This document shows positions 8,569 through 17,176 of a stretch of 64,000 bases of DNA, piece after piece. Position 1 is the first letter of the stretch, and every line of letters starts with the position of its first letter. The translations under genes and the position numbers were made by a program. The DNA is taken from positions 124,001 to 188,000 of the forward strand of contig NZ_RXHS01000004.1 in the NCBI RefSeq assembly GCF_004138125.1, in the 5' to 3' direction. The DNA comes from Seramator thermalis (GTDB lineage: Bacteria > Bacteroidota > Bacteroidia > Bacteroidales > Dysgonomonadaceae). The notes below the pieces were generated by a model. That model was not told the DNA's origin. It worked only from the letters and a program-made list of their open reading frames with translations, and ran no database searches.

Positions 8569-10131
8569 TTATAACGGTAAATTATCGTGTTTTTTGGGAG
8601 GATTTTCCAGCTTTTTGGTCTGCAATTGCTGCAAGGCGCGAATGATACGGAATCGGGTGTTACGGGGCTCGATGATGTCGTCGATATAGCCGTAGCGGGC
8701 AGCATTGTACGGGTTGGCGAACAAGTCGGTATATTCTTTCCTTTTTGCTTCGATCAAGGCAGTTCGCTTTTCGGGGTCTTTTTCTTCGCTTATTTCTTTG
8801 CTGAAGAGCACTTCTACAGCTCCTTCCGCACCCATCACCGCAATTTCGGCTGTGGGCCAAGCGTAGTTAACGTCGCCTCGAAGTTGCTTGCAACTCATCA
8901 CGATATGAGCACCTCCGTAGGATTTGCGCAGGGTAACGGTTACTTTCGGAACAGTGGCCTCGCCATAAGCATACAGCAATTTAGCTCCATGCGTAATCAC
9001 GCCACCATATTCCTGCCCTGTACCGGGAAGAAATCCGGGAACATCTACAAGCGATACTATCGGAATATTGAATGCGTCGCAAAAGCGCACAAAACGCGCT
9101 CCCTTACGTGAAGCATTGATATCAAGTACACCGGCAAGAAACTTAGGCTGATTGGCAACAATTCCGACAGATTGTCCGTTGAAACGGGCAAAGCCCACAA
9201 TGATGTTTTTGGCATAATCCGCATGTACTTCAAGAAATTCGCCTTTGTCTATAATAGCTCCAATCACCTGATACATATCATAAGGTTTGGTGGGGCTATC
9301 CGGTATGATCTCATTGAGAGAATCTTCAAGGCGATCGATGGGATCGTCGTTTTGAACTACAGGAGGCTCTTCAAGATTGTTTTGCGGCAAATAGCTCAAC
9401 AAGCGACGCATCAGTTTCAATCCTTCTTCTTCCGTTTGTACAGAAAATTGAGAAACACCCGATTTCGAACTGTGAACGTATGCCCCACCCAGATCTTCTT
9501 GTGTCACATCTTCGCCGGTTACCGTTTTCACAACTTTTGGGCCCGTCAGAAACATGTATGAAGTGCCTTCAGTCATCATGATAAAATCTGTGAGAGCAGG
9601 AGAATATACTGCTCCGCCTGCGCACGGACCGAAAATACCCGAAATCTGCGGCACTACTCCCGAAGCCAAAATATTGCGTTGAAAAATTTCGGCATATCCT
9701 GCAAGCGCATTTATGCCTTCTTGAATGCGAGCTCCACCCGAATCGTTGATTCCGATAATGGGTGCACCCATTTTCATGGCTTGATCCATAACTTTACAAA
9801 TTTTTTGCGATTGCATTTCGGAAAGAGAACCGCCAAAAACTGTAAAATCCTGCGCATATACGTACACAAGCCTACCATCGATAGTTCCGTAACCGGTTAC
9901 TACTCCATCGCCCAAAAATTTGGTTTTATCCATGCCAAAATTAGTGGAACGGTGCTCAACAAACATATCGAACTCTTCGAAACTGCCTTCGTCCAGAAGC
10001 ATGGCGAGACGTTCACGGGCCGTGTATTTTCCTTTCAGGTGTTGCGATTCTATTCTTTTTTCGCCTCCACCTAAGCGAGCTTTTTCGCGAAGCTGTATTA
10101 GCTCTTTAACTTTTTCGAGTTGACTGCTCAT
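8569..10131 (-). CDS. mmdA: Methylmalonyl-CoA decarboxylase alpha subunit (carboxyltransferase)
   Basis: 520 residues of the acyl-CoA carboxyltransferase family (MmdA/PccB). It transfers the carboxyl group of (S)-methylmalonyl-CoA to biotin, giving propionyl-CoA. Two crotonase-like domains are visible: [13 protein letters not shown] and [13 protein letters not shown] in the first half, and [16 protein letters not shown] plus [12 protein letters not shown] in the second. Length fits the family. Its neighbours (epimerase upstream; gamma, biotin carrier and membrane beta subunits downstream) favour the Na+-pumping decarboxylase over a propionyl-CoA carboxylase, which would need a biotin carboxylase subunit that is not present here. 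Confidence 0.93.
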   Translation of the reverse strand: MSSQLEKVKELIQLREKARLGGGEKRIESQHLKGKYTARERLAMLLDEGSFEEFDMFVEHRSTNFGMDKTKFLGDGVVTGYGTIDGRLVYVYAQDFTVFGGSLSEMQSQKICKVMDQAMKMGAPIIGINDSGGARIQEGINALAGYAEIFQRNILASGVVPQISGIFGPCAGGAVYSPALTDFIMMTEGTSYMFLTGPKVVKTVTGEDVTQEDLGGAYVHSSKSGVSQFSVQTEEEGLKLMRRLLSYLPQNNLEEPPVVQNDDPIDRLEDSLNEIIPDSPTKPYDMYQVIGAIIDKGEFLEVHADYAKNIIVGFARFNGQSVGIVANQPKFLAGVLDINASRKGARFVRFCDAFNIPIVSLVDVPGFLPGTGQEYGGVITHGAKLLYAYGEATVPKVTVTLRKSYGGAHIVMSCKQLRGDVNYAWPTAEIAVMGAEGAVEVLFSKEISEEKDPEKRTALIEAKRKEYTDLFANPYNAARYGYIDDIIEPRNTRFRIIRALQQLQTKKLENPPKKHDNLPL

Positions 10132-10207
10132 AAAAATTTCTTGTATTTATTTGATTGTTTAATTTTTTTCTGTTACCTGTAATAAGTGAACTGCAAATAT
10201 TGAGGGT

Positions 10208-10624
10208 TTATTTGTCCTTATGGGGATGTTCACATAATTCGGTAAGTACTCCTCCGGTGGATTTTGGATGCAGAAATGCGATATTCAAACCTTCCGCGCC
10301 CGGACGTGATTCGGCATCGATCAGACGAATACCTTTCGCTTCAATTTCTTTCAGAGCCTCATTGACGTTGTTTGTGGCATAAGCGATGTGATGAATTCCT
10401 TCGCCTTTTTTTTCAATGAATTTGGCAATCGTACTTTCATCACTTGTTGGCTCGAGCAACTCGATTTTCGTCTCTCCAACCTTAAAAAAGGCAGTTTTAA
10501 CTTTCTGGTCTTCAACTGTTTCGATATTGTAGCACTTTAGACCAAGAACACCTTCATAATATGGGAGTTGTTCTTCGATACTTTTTACGGCAATACCGAT
10601 GTGTTCAATGTGTGTAATTTCCAT
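10208..10624 (-). CDS. mce: Methylmalonyl-CoA epimerase
   Basis: 138 residues of the VOC (glyoxalase/epimerase) fold. It interconverts (R)- and (S)-methylmalonyl-CoA, feeding MmdA encoded 76 nt downstream. The start MEITHIEHIGIAVKSIEE matches the family N-terminus; an in-frame ATG six codons upstream (10642) is less likely. Metal ligands are suggested by HIGIAV (His), IELLEPT (Glu), GIHHIAYAT (His) and a C-terminal GVLTELCE (Glu). It heads the decarboxylase cluster, consistent with propionate formation from succinate. Confidence 0.93.
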   Translation of the reverse strand: MEITHIEHIGIAVKSIEEQLPYYEGVLGLKCYNIETVEDQKVKTAFFKVGETKIELLEPTSDESTIAKFIEKKGEGIHHIAYATNNVNEALKEIEAKGIRLIDAESRPGAEGLNIAFLHPKSTGGVLTELCEHPHKDK

Positions 10625-10675
10625 TTTTTTATATGATATCATTAAAAATTATACTGAAAAATTGTGTATGGTGTG

Positions 10676-10705
10676 CAAATTTAAATTTCAAACAGAAAAA
10701 TCAAA
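10676..10705 (-). promoter_or_regulatory. Promoter of the mce-mmdA cluster
   Basis: Minus-strand TTTG (10705-10702) and TAAATTTG (10683-10676) are separated by 18 nt, close to the Bacteroidetes consensus, about 52 nt before the mce start. Confidence 0.55.
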
Positions 10706-10711
10706 TCGAAT

Positions 10712-11695
10712 TTATATCGAGGAAATTCGCAAAACTTCCAGTAATTCGTCACTTATCTCGCGTTCTTTTTTGATAGCGCGTTTAAAAGGGATATACACAA
10801 TTTCGTTTTCATGAATACCGATCATAACGTTTCGTTGATCTTCGAGCAAAGCCCTGATAGCAGCGATCCCCATACGTGAAGCGAGGATTCGGTCCTGAGC
10901 CGAAGGCGAGCCTCCACGTTGCAAGTGCCCAAGAATGGAAACTCTTACATCATATTGCGGGTACTCGGTTTTCACACGTTCGGCTAACTTGAGCGCTCCA
11001 CCGGTGATTTCACTTTCGGTTACCAACACCAAACTACTGTTTTTCGATTTTCTGAAGCCTTGTTCGATGAGTTCGCTCAATTGGTCTTTTTCGATACTGA
11101 TTTCGGGGATGATAGCAGCTTCGGCACCCGATGCGATAGCGCTGTTTAGAGCCAAATAGCCACAATTGCGGCCCATTACTTCTATAAAAAACAATCGCTC
11201 GTGCGAAGTAGCCGTATCGCGTATCTTGTCCACAGATTGCATAATAGTGTTAAGAGCGGTATCGTACCCGATCGTAACATCTGTTCCGTAGAGGTCATTG
11301 TCAATAGTACCTGGAAGCCCAACGATAGGCACATCAAATTCGTTTGCGAAAATATTAGCTCCTGTAAGCGAGCCATCGCCACCTATTACAACAAGCGCGT
11401 CTATTTCTTCACGCTGCATCGTTTCGAAAGCAATTTTTCGGCCTTCAGGTGTTAAAAATTCTGCACAACGTGCGGTTTTAAGGATTGTACCACCTTGCTG
11501 AATGATATTGCTGACACTGTTGGTCTTAAATTCGCTAATTTCGCCGGAGATCAACCCTTTGTAGCCTTTGAAAATACCTTTTACGCGAATGCCATTAAAA
11601 ATTGCAGCACGAGTAACCGACCTGATAGCCGCATTCATACCCGGAGCATCGCCTCCGGAAGTGAGAACACCTATACATTTAATGTTTGAAGCCAT
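10712..11695 (-). CDS. pfkA: ATP-dependent 6-phosphofructokinase
   Basis: 327 residues. It phosphorylates fructose 6-phosphate to fructose 1,6-bisphosphate in glycolysis. Motifs seen are [19 protein letters not shown] (ATP loop), [23 protein letters not shown] (catalytic Asp in TIDND) and [10 protein letters not shown]. The Gly in GGDGS points to use of ATP rather than pyrophosphate. The start at 11695 (MASNIKCIG) was preferred over one 15 codons upstream because family alignment begins here and a promoter lies at 11754-11784, between the two options' usual spacing limits. Likely a single-gene transcript. Confidence 0.95.
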   Translation of the reverse strand: MASNIKCIGVLTSGGDAPGMNAAIRSVTRAAIFNGIRVKGIFKGYKGLISGEISEFKTNSVSNIIQQGGTILKTARCAEFLTPEGRKIAFETMQREEIDALVVIGGDGSLTGANIFANEFDVPIVGLPGTIDNDLYGTDVTIGYDTALNTIMQSVDKIRDTATSHERLFFIEVMGRNCGYLALNSAIASGAEAAIIPEISIEKDQLSELIEQGFRKSKNSSLVLVTESEITGGALKLAERVKTEYPQYDVRVSILGHLQRGGSPSAQDRILASRMGIAAIRALLEDQRNVMIGIHENEIVYIPFKRAIKKEREISDELLEVLRISSI

Positions 11696-11753
11696 AATGG
11701 ATGATTTTGTCGTCGAGGAAGATAACCTCTTTCCAAACACATTTTATGAGCTG

Positions 11754-11784
11754 CAAAGGTATGACTTTTTTTATTTTATTCAAA
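11754..11784 (-). promoter_or_regulatory. Promoter of pfkA, overlapping the ispH terminator
   Basis: Minus-strand TTTG (11784-11781) is followed after 19 nt by TACCTTTG (11761-11754). The -33 box lies inside the T-run that follows the ispH terminator hairpin. Confidence 0.6.
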
Positions 11785-11810
11785 AAAAGCTGCTTAAAAA
11801 GCAGCTTTTT
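11782..11810 (-). terminator. Terminator of the cmk-ispH transcript
   Basis: Perfect 12-bp arms (11784-11795 and 11799-11810, AAAAAGCTGCTT and its complement) with a 3-nt loop; on the minus strand the hairpin runs into seven T. The ispH stop codon lies inside the hairpin. Confidence 0.8.
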
Positions 11811-12687
11811 CTATCGGAGAAGAAGAGATTTTCGAATGTATTAAGTTTGCCACGGCCTCCATCTGCCACTGAGGCGTGGAAGTGGCCCCGCAAATGCCAA
11901 TTGACACATCATTGGAAATAAGTGACAGATCCACTTCTTCGGGTGTGTGGATGAGATACGAATTTGGATTGATTTTTTTGCATTCGGCAAAAAGAACTTT
12001 TCCGTTGGAACTTTTTTCTCCGGCGATAAAAAAGATGATGTCATGTTGTCTGGCAAATTCTTTAATGTTTGGTACGCGGTTTGAAACCTGACGACATATC
12101 GTATCGAAAAATTCAAATTTAGCTTCACCCTGCATTCTCGATTCGATGATTTTGGCAATTTCCAGAAAGCCTTCCAACGGTTTTGTCGTTTGCGAAAACA
12201 GGTTTATATCACGAGTGAAATCAAGTTTGTCGAGGTCTTCTTTATTTTCGATAATAATAGCCGTTTCTTCTGTTTGGCCTATCAACCCGTTTACCTCTGC
12301 ATGACCTTTTTTCCCGTAAATGACGATTTGTGGTCGATGATCGGATGTTTCGTTGTATTTTCTTTTGATTCGTTTTTGTAGTCCAAGTACAACGGGACAC
12401 GAAGCATCTATGATTTCGATATTATTTTCACGAGCAATTTCATACGTGCTCGGAGGTTCACCGTGTGCACGCAGAAGCACACGCTCATTTTTCAATTGTT
12501 TGAATTGCTCATGGTCAATGGTTATCAGTCCCAATTTGGAGAGGCGTTCGACCTCGAGACTGTTGTGAACCAGATCTCCCAAACAATACAATGTACCGCC
12601 CTTTTTCAATTCCTCTTCCGCTTTACTGATGGCTTTGGCTACGCCAAAACAGCATCCCGACTGACGATCAATTTCTATTTTATTCAT
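11794..12687 (-). CDS. ispH: 4-hydroxy-3-methylbut-2-enyl diphosphate reductase
   Basis: 297 residues. This Fe-S enzyme makes IPP and DMAPP in the last step of the MEP isoprenoid pathway. The three cluster cysteines are seen in SGCCFGVAKAI (near residue 12), DASCPVVLGLQ (near 95) and the FDTICRQVSNRVP / SIGICGATSTPQW segments; the substrate-binding GEKSSNGKVLF and ATSTP motifs are present. It overlaps the end of cmk by 8 nt (ATGAATAA), so the two are coupled. Its stop codon is embedded in the terminator hairpin. Confidence 0.95.
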   Translation of the reverse strand: MNKIEIDRQSGCCFGVAKAISKAEEELKKGGTLYCLGDLVHNSLEVERLSKLGLITIDHEQFKQLKNERVLLRAHGEPPSTYEIARENNIEIIDASCPVVLGLQKRIKRKYNETSDHRPQIVIYGKKGHAEVNGLIGQTEETAIIIENKEDLDKLDFTRDINLFSQTTKPLEGFLEIAKIIESRMQGEAKFEFFDTICRQVSNRVPNIKEFARQHDIIFFIAGEKSSNGKVLFAECKKINPNSYLIHTPEEVDLSLISNDVSIGICGATSTPQWQMEAVANLIHSKISSSPIEKAAF

Positions 12688-13372
12688 TCCCTTTTGTGAT
12701 TTTGTTAAACATATCGATCGCCCATCGAAGCTGACCTTCGATTGAGAGATTCGAGTTATCTAATTCGATGGCGTCGTCGGCTTTGCGCAATGGACTTTCA
12801 GCTCGGTTTGTATCGCGATAGTCGCGTTCCCTGACATTGGAGAGCACTTCATCATAGGAAGGGTTTTCTCCTTTGGATTTCATTTCGTCAAAACGTCTTT
12901 GAGCTCGAATTTCGGGCGAAGCTGTAAGAAATATTTTTAATTCTGCATCCGGAAACACAACGGTTCCTATATCACGACCATCCATCACAACTCCTTTGTC
13001 TTTACCCATTTGTTGTTGACGACGCACCAATTCCTCTCGAACAAACTTAAGCGTGCTGACTCTGCTGGCAGCGTTGGCAACTTCAAGTGATCGAATTTCT
13101 TTTTCAATATTTTCGCCATTCAAATAAATATCTTGTCCCCCCTGTGAGTTGGGTTCGAAGGATATATGGATTTCGTGAAGATGCTTTTTCAATGCTTCTT
13201 CATCGATATTTGTTTCATTCATCCATCCATTGCGTAGTGCATACAGAGCCACTGCCCGATACATTGCCCCGCTATCTATATAAGTATATCCCAATGCTTT
13301 TGCCAACCCTTTGGCTAAAGTACTTTTTCCGCAAGACGAATATCCATCTATGGCGATATTGATTTTTTTCAT
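12680..13372 (-). CDS. cmk: Cytidylate kinase
   Basis: 230 residues. It phosphorylates CMP and dCMP in pyrimidine nucleotide recycling. The P-loop GYSSCGKSTLAKGLA, the CMP-binding DSGAMYRAVALYA and the DGRDIGTVVFPDAELKIFL segment are all present, followed by the Arg-rich lid. The ATG at 13372 is taken as the start (MKKINIAIDGYSSCG); a TTG one codon upstream is unlikely. Coupled to ispH by an 8-nt overlap. Confidence 0.95.
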   Translation of the reverse strand: MKKINIAIDGYSSCGKSTLAKGLAKALGYTYIDSGAMYRAVALYALRNGWMNETNIDEEALKKHLHEIHISFEPNSQGGQDIYLNGENIEKEIRSLEVANAASRVSTLKFVREELVRRQQQMGKDKGVVMDGRDIGTVVFPDAELKIFLTASPEIRAQRRFDEMKSKGENPSYDEVLSNVRERDYRDTNRAESPLRKADDAIELDNSNLSIEGQLRWAIDMFNKITKGNE

Positions 13373-13527
13373 CAAGTCAATCTTTTCCGAATTGTTTAAA
13401 CAAAATAAAACGTCATATTGTTTTGGCCTGCTTAATTTTCACAGATTATTTCTATTTGCATTTTGATTAGAAAAATATTTATAATAAACTGAATTATAAT
13501 TATCTATGACAAAATGTTTACAAAAAT

Positions 13528-13555
13528 ATTTCCATGCGATTGATCTCATGGAAAT
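13528..13555. repeat. 9-bp inverted repeat upstream of a promoter
   Basis: ATTTCCATG (13528-13536) and CATGGAAAT (13547-13555) are perfect inverted arms with a 10-nt spacer, ending 25 nt before the TTTG box at 13581. The geometry would suit a dimeric regulator; no T-run follows, so it is not a terminator. Confidence 0.4.
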
Positions 13556-13580
13556 TAATCTAAAAAAAGTTTGTTATTTG

Positions 13581-13612
13581 TTTGCTATTTTTCGAAGTTA
13601 TTCTTAATTTTG
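13581..13612 (+). promoter_or_regulatory. Promoter of the exported TIM-barrel gene
   Basis: TTTG (13581-13584), 20-nt spacer, TAATTTTG (13605-13612): a full match to the Bacteroidetes consensus, about 90 nt upstream of the ATG at 13703. Confidence 0.65.
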
Positions 13613-13702
13613 TGGACGAGCACATTTATTGATTTATATCGACGTCATCCTGACAAATGCCGAATGAAAGGTCGATTTTCGTTTTATAAAAATGAAAAAA
13701 AT

Positions 13703-14542
13703 ATGAGAAAAACACTTCTTTTTGTTGCGGGAATATTGATTTCCGTATTGACAATGGGGCAAAACCGCCCTGATCCGAAACCGGCAGCGGATACCTTCGA
13801 AAAATTCAAGGTTGCAATGGCCGGATATACATTTGCCAAGTTTGATCTCGACAAAACGCTCGAAACGATGCAAAAATGCGATGTGCACTATCTTTGCATT
13901 AAAGATTTTCATTTGCCGCTAAACAGCACAGACGAACAGATTGCGGCTTTTCATGCCAAATTGCAGTCGAAAGGTGTTACGGGATATGCTGTCGGGCCTA
14001 TCTACATGCGGTCGAAAGAGGAAATTGACAAGGCATTCGAATATGCCAAACGCGTCGGGGTGAACATGATAGTGGGCGTACCCAATTACGAACTGCTACC
14101 GTACGTCGATCAGAAAGTAAAGGAATATAATTTTCATTTTGCCATTCATTTGCATGGCCCCGATATGCCGCTGTATCCTGATGCGGAGGATGTATGGAAT
14201 CATGTAAAAGATCTGGATCCCCGTATCGGCATGTGTCTGGACATTGGTCATGATACGCGGAATGGCAAAGATCCGGTGAAAGATCTCGAAATGTATCATA
14301 CGCGCGTGTTCGATATTCATATAAAGGACGTTACGGGTAATACTAAGCAAGGTTATTCCGTGGAAGTAGGTCGCGGTATCATCGATTTTCCTGCTTTCGT
14401 AAATATGCTCCGCAAAGTGGGTTATACCGGCAAATGCAGTCTGGAACACGAACGCAACATGGACGATCCGTTTATCGGAATTGCCGAATCGATTGGCTAT
14501 TTTAGAGGTGTGATTGCCACAACGGCAAAGCACAACAAATAG
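13703..14542 (+). CDS. Exported sugar phosphate isomerase/epimerase-like TIM-barrel protein
   Basis: 279 residues starting with a signal peptide (MRKTLLFVAGILISVLTMGQ), then an AP-endonuclease-2/xylose-isomerase-like barrel. Probable metal ligands are seen at strand ends: CIKDFHLP, FAIHLHGPD, GMCLDIGHDTRNG, VFDIHIKDVTG and CSLEHERN. A frame extends upstream to 13571, but that part lies across the promoter and would bury the signal peptide, so ATG 13703 is chosen. Family members act on many sugars; the substrate cannot be told. It is a single-gene unit between a strong promoter and a terminator. Confidence 0.8.
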   Translation: MRKTLLFVAGILISVLTMGQNRPDPKPAADTFEKFKVAMAGYTFAKFDLDKTLETMQKCDVHYLCIKDFHLPLNSTDEQIAAFHAKLQSKGVTGYAVGPIYMRSKEEIDKAFEYAKRVGVNMIVGVPNYELLPYVDQKVKEYNFHFAIHLHGPDMPLYPDAEDVWNHVKDLDPRIGMCLDIGHDTRNGKDPVKDLEMYHTRVFDIHIKDVTGNTKQGYSVEVGRGIIDFPAFVNMLRKVGYTGKCSLEHERNMDDPFIGIAESIGYFRGVIATTAKHNK

Positions 14543-14567
14543 GTTTAAACTCTCTCAATTTTTCTTG

Positions 14568-14606
14568 CGGGATTGAATTCGTCGATGAATTTGATCCCGT
14601 TTTTTG
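14568..14606 (+). terminator. Terminator after the TIM-barrel gene
   Basis: CGGGAT (14568-14573) pairs with ATCCCG (14594-14599), extended inward by GAATTC/GAATT pairing, and is followed by seven T (14600-14606). Confidence 0.8.
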
Positions 14607-14679
14607 TATTTTTGAGTGAAGTTATCTTCGAAATGAGGAATGCTGTGGCGGACAGAATTTTTGTTTGACTTATTTTCTT

Positions 14680-14687
14680 TACTTTTG
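14680..14687 (+). promoter_or_regulatory. Possible -7 box of the rhomboid gene
   Basis: TACTTTTG matches TAnnTTTG. Transcription from it would start near 14695, which excludes start codons before that point and supports the GTG at 14716. Confidence 0.45.
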
Positions 14688-14715
14688 CACTCTCTCACAC
14701 GTAAAAAATCGAATT

Positions 14716-15372
14716 GTGATTACACTATTTATTATCGTCATAACCGTTTTTGTTTCGATTGCTGCATTCCGAAACCGACAGTTGATGAACCAACTGATTT
14801 TTTATCCTCCGGCTGTTCGCCAGGGACAAGGCTATCGGCTGTTTACCTATGGTTTCCTTCATGCCGATTACATGCATCTGCTGTTCAATATGTTCACGTT
14901 CTATCTTTTTGGAAGTGAGATAGAACGAGTATGGCAAGCTATACTTGGGAAGGAAGTCGGTTCAATTGCGTTTATCGTATTATATGCATCGGCCATCGTG
15001 ATCTCCATTTTGCCAACCTACCGACACGAACGCGACAACGATCACTATTTTGGTCTTGGAGCTTCCGGAGCCGTTTCGGCTGTAGTTTTTGCGTATGTAT
15101 TGATCAATCCGATGAGTTATATGGGGATCATGTTTATTCCGATTTGGTTTCCGGCGTTTCTTTTTGGTTTCATGTTTATCGCTGTTTCCGTATATCTCGA
15201 TAAAAAACAGGCCGGAGGCATCAATCATTTGGCGCATGTGGCCGGAGGAATTTACGGTATTCTGTTTACGGTAATTGTCTTTCTGGCTTTTGCCGACATC
15301 AATTTGTTGAGTTCGTTTATCGATCAGATTCATATTCGCTCGATTGGCGATTTAATCCGTTTCGGATATTAA
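14716..15372 (+). CDS. Rhomboid family intramembrane serine protease
   Basis: 218 residues, about six membrane helices, cleaving membrane proteins within the bilayer. The catalytic Ser117 is in GLGASGAVSAV, and His174 is in NHLAHVAGGIYG; the conserved HADYMHLLFNMFTFYLFG stretch forms the L1/TM2 region with its His and Asn. The frame is open further upstream, but a promoter box ends at 14687, no ATG is available, and GTG 14716 gives a normal rhomboid N-terminus (VITLFIIVITVFV). The start is therefore inferred. Natural substrates are unknown. Confidence 0.88.
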   Translation: MITLFIIVITVFVSIAAFRNRQLMNQLIFYPPAVRQGQGYRLFTYGFLHADYMHLLFNMFTFYLFGSEIERVWQAILGKEVGSIAFIVLYASAIVISILPTYRHERDNDHYFGLGASGAVSAVVFAYVLINPMSYMGIMFIPIWFPAFLFGFMFIAVSVYLDKKQAGGINHLAHVAGGIYGILFTVIVFLAFADINLLSSFIDQIHIRSIGDLIRFGY

Positions 15373-15404
15373 TTTCAGGCGCAACCCAAAAATTTTTATC
15401 TTTG
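15373..15404 (+). promoter_or_regulatory. Promoter of the methyltransferase-murB-murA genes
   Basis: TTTC (15373-15376, one mismatch to TTTG), 20-nt spacer, TATCTTTG (15397-15404), 19 nt before the ATG at 15424. Confidence 0.5.
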
Positions 15405-15423
15405 CAGGATTAAGAAGAGAAAA

Positions 15424-16134
15424 ATGGACGCATCCTCACTTTATCTTATTCCAGTTACATTAGGCGATTCACCGCTTCAAAAAGTTTTGCCGGAATATAA
15501 TGTGCAAATCGTTTCATCCCTAAAGTTTTTTATTGTTGAAAATGTGCGTGAGGCGCGGCGATTTTTGAAAAGATGCAATCGAAATATCGATATAGATGCG
15601 CTCACTTTTTTCGAACTTAACGAACACACCGATCGGAAGGTCATTCGGCCGTTTCTCGACCCATTGCGGCGAGGAAATAACATGGGGCTGATATCGGATG
15701 CAGGATGTCCTGCCGTTGCCGATCCGGGAGCCGATATTGTAGCTATTGCTCAGGACGAAGGTTTTAAGGTAGTTCCGCTGGTCGGCCCATCCTCGTTGTT
15801 GATGGCATTGATGGCATCGGGATTCAATGGTCAGCGCTTTGCATTCAACGGATATCTTCCGGTGGAAGCCGGTGAGCGTGCAAAAAAACTCAAACAGATG
15901 GAGTCGAGGGCTTATCAGGAAGATCAAACACAGATTTTTATAGAAACGCCCTACCGTAATCAGAAACTGGTGGAAGATATTTCACTTCATTGCCGACCTC
16001 AAACCCGATTGTGCATTGCCATGAACATTTCGCTCGATGATGAGTTTATAGTAACAAAGAGCGTGAAAGCATGGAAAAACCATCTGCCGGAGATGCACAA
16101 AAAATGTTGTGTTTTTCTTTTATTTCACGATTAA
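15424..16134 (+). CDS. RsmI-like SAM-dependent methyltransferase (tetrapyrrole methylase family)
   Basis: 236 residues of the tetrapyrrole (corrin/porphyrin) methylase fold. Conserved pieces are MGLISDAGCPAVADPG, VVPLVGPSSLLMALMASGF, FAFNGYLPVE and QIFIETPYRNQKL. These resemble RsmI (16S rRNA C1402 2'-O-methylase), but the N-terminal GTPIGN-type motif is replaced by YLIPVTLGDS and the C-terminal extension is absent, so this is more likely the RsmI paralogue common in Bacteroidetes. The target is unknown. murB starts 5 nt after it. Confidence 0.8.
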   Translation: MDASSLYLIPVTLGDSPLQKVLPEYNVQIVSSLKFFIVENVREARRFLKRCNRNIDIDALTFFELNEHTDRKVIRPFLDPLRRGNNMGLISDAGCPAVADPGADIVAIAQDEGFKVVPLVGPSSLLMALMASGFNGQRFAFNGYLPVEAGERAKKLKQMESRAYQEDQTQIFIETPYRNQKLVEDISLHCRPQTRLCIAMNISLDDEFIVTKSVKAWKNHLPEMHKKCCVFLLFHD

Positions 16135-16139
16135 GCTAT

Positions 16140-17153
16140 ATGAACAAAAATAATTTGGCCATCCACCGCAACGTTTCGCTCAAACCTTACAATTCTTTTC
16201 GGACGCAGGCAACAGCCACTTTTTTTTGCCAACCGAAAACAGATGAAGAATTGATGGTGGTTTTGAAGGAATTTTCAGACGAGAAAATGCTTGTTCTCGG
16301 CGCCGGATGTAATTTGTTTTTTACGAAGAATTTTGACGGCCTGATTATTAAACCGGATATGACCGGAATCAGGATACTGAATCAAACGCCCGAATTTGTG
16401 GAGCTTGAAGTAGGAGCAGGAGAAGATTGGGATAAATTTGTGGAATTTTGTGTCGAAAAGGGATACGCGGGCATTGAGAACCTTTCGCTTATTCCCGGAA
16501 AAGTGGGCGCATCACCCGTCCAAAACATTGGTGCGTATGGTACAGAGGCAAAAGATGCTATCGTAAAAGTGAATGCAATTGACTTGAATACATGCGACTC
16601 CATTTCGTTTTCAAATGAGGAATGTGCGTTTGAGTACCGCGACAGCATTTTCAAACATAATCGTCAATTTATAATCACTTCAGTAGTTTTCCGATTGAAT
16701 AAAAATTTTCGTTACATCGAAAAGTACGCCGATCTCAATCACGAAATGAAAGATGTTCACCAACCTTCACTCCAACAAGTACGACAAGCAATCATCAAAA
16801 TCCGCAGGCAGAAATTGCCCGATGTAAATGTACTGCCAAATGCCGGCAGTTTTTTCAAAAACCCGATTTTAACTAAACAGGAGAAAGACGATCTTCTCGG
16901 CAAATTGCCTGATGCGCCATTTTATCCGGTCGGAAACGAGGCATTCAAAACATCAGCTGCTTACCTCATCGAAAAAGCCGGATATAAAGGCCGAAGAAAC
17001 GGAGCAGTGGGAATATACGAACATCATGCACTGATAATCGTAAATTATGGCACTGAAAATGGTTGCGACATCGTAAATTTTATGCACGAAGTGCAGCAGG
17101 CGGTTGAAGAAAAATTTGCGATTCGGCTGTTGCCGGAAGTTCAAATATACTGA
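16140..17153 (+). CDS. murB: UDP-N-acetylmuramate dehydrogenase
   Basis: 337 residues. This FAD enzyme reduces UDP-GlcNAc-enolpyruvate to UDP-MurNAc in the second step of peptidoglycan precursor synthesis. The FAD-binding region shows LVLGAGCNLFFTK and LSLIPGKVGASPVQNIGAYG; FEYRDSIFK supplies the Tyr-Arg pair of type I MurB, and NAGSFFKNP holds the catalytic Ser237. The closing LLPEVQIY has the conserved Glu. A frame extends 23 codons upstream into the previous gene, but MNKNNLAIHRNVSL is the family N-terminus. murA follows after 23 nt. Confidence 0.94.
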   Translation: MNKNNLAIHRNVSLKPYNSFRTQATATFFCQPKTDEELMVVLKEFSDEKMLVLGAGCNLFFTKNFDGLIIKPDMTGIRILNQTPEFVELEVGAGEDWDKFVEFCVEKGYAGIENLSLIPGKVGASPVQNIGAYGTEAKDAIVKVNAIDLNTCDSISFSNEECAFEYRDSIFKHNRQFIITSVVFRLNKNFRYIEKYADLNHEMKDVHQPSLQQVRQAIIKIRRQKLPDVNVLPNAGSFFKNPILTKQEKDDLLGKLPDAPFYPVGNEAFKTSAAYLIEKAGYKGRRNGAVGIYEHHALIIVNYGTENGCDIVNFMHEVQQAVEEKFAIRLLPEVQIY

Positions 17154-17176
17154 CAAAAAATCATCACTCATCATCC

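Larger units (their letters stand above)
13373..13702. other. Intergenic region between divergent cmk and an exported TIM-barrel gene
   Basis: 330 nt, very AT-rich. It contains a 9-bp inverted repeat (13528-13555), a good plus-strand promoter (13581-13612) and a leader of about 80 nt. No small gene could be supported. Confidence 0.6.

Noticed and set aside
13571-13702. N-terminal extension of the exported TIM-barrel protein
   Set aside because: It would begin before the mapped-by-eye promoter and put 44 extra residues before a normal signal peptide.
16071-16139. Upstream start of murB inside the methyltransferase gene
   Set aside because: The extension has no similarity to MurB, while MNKNNLAIHRNVSL fits the family N-terminus.
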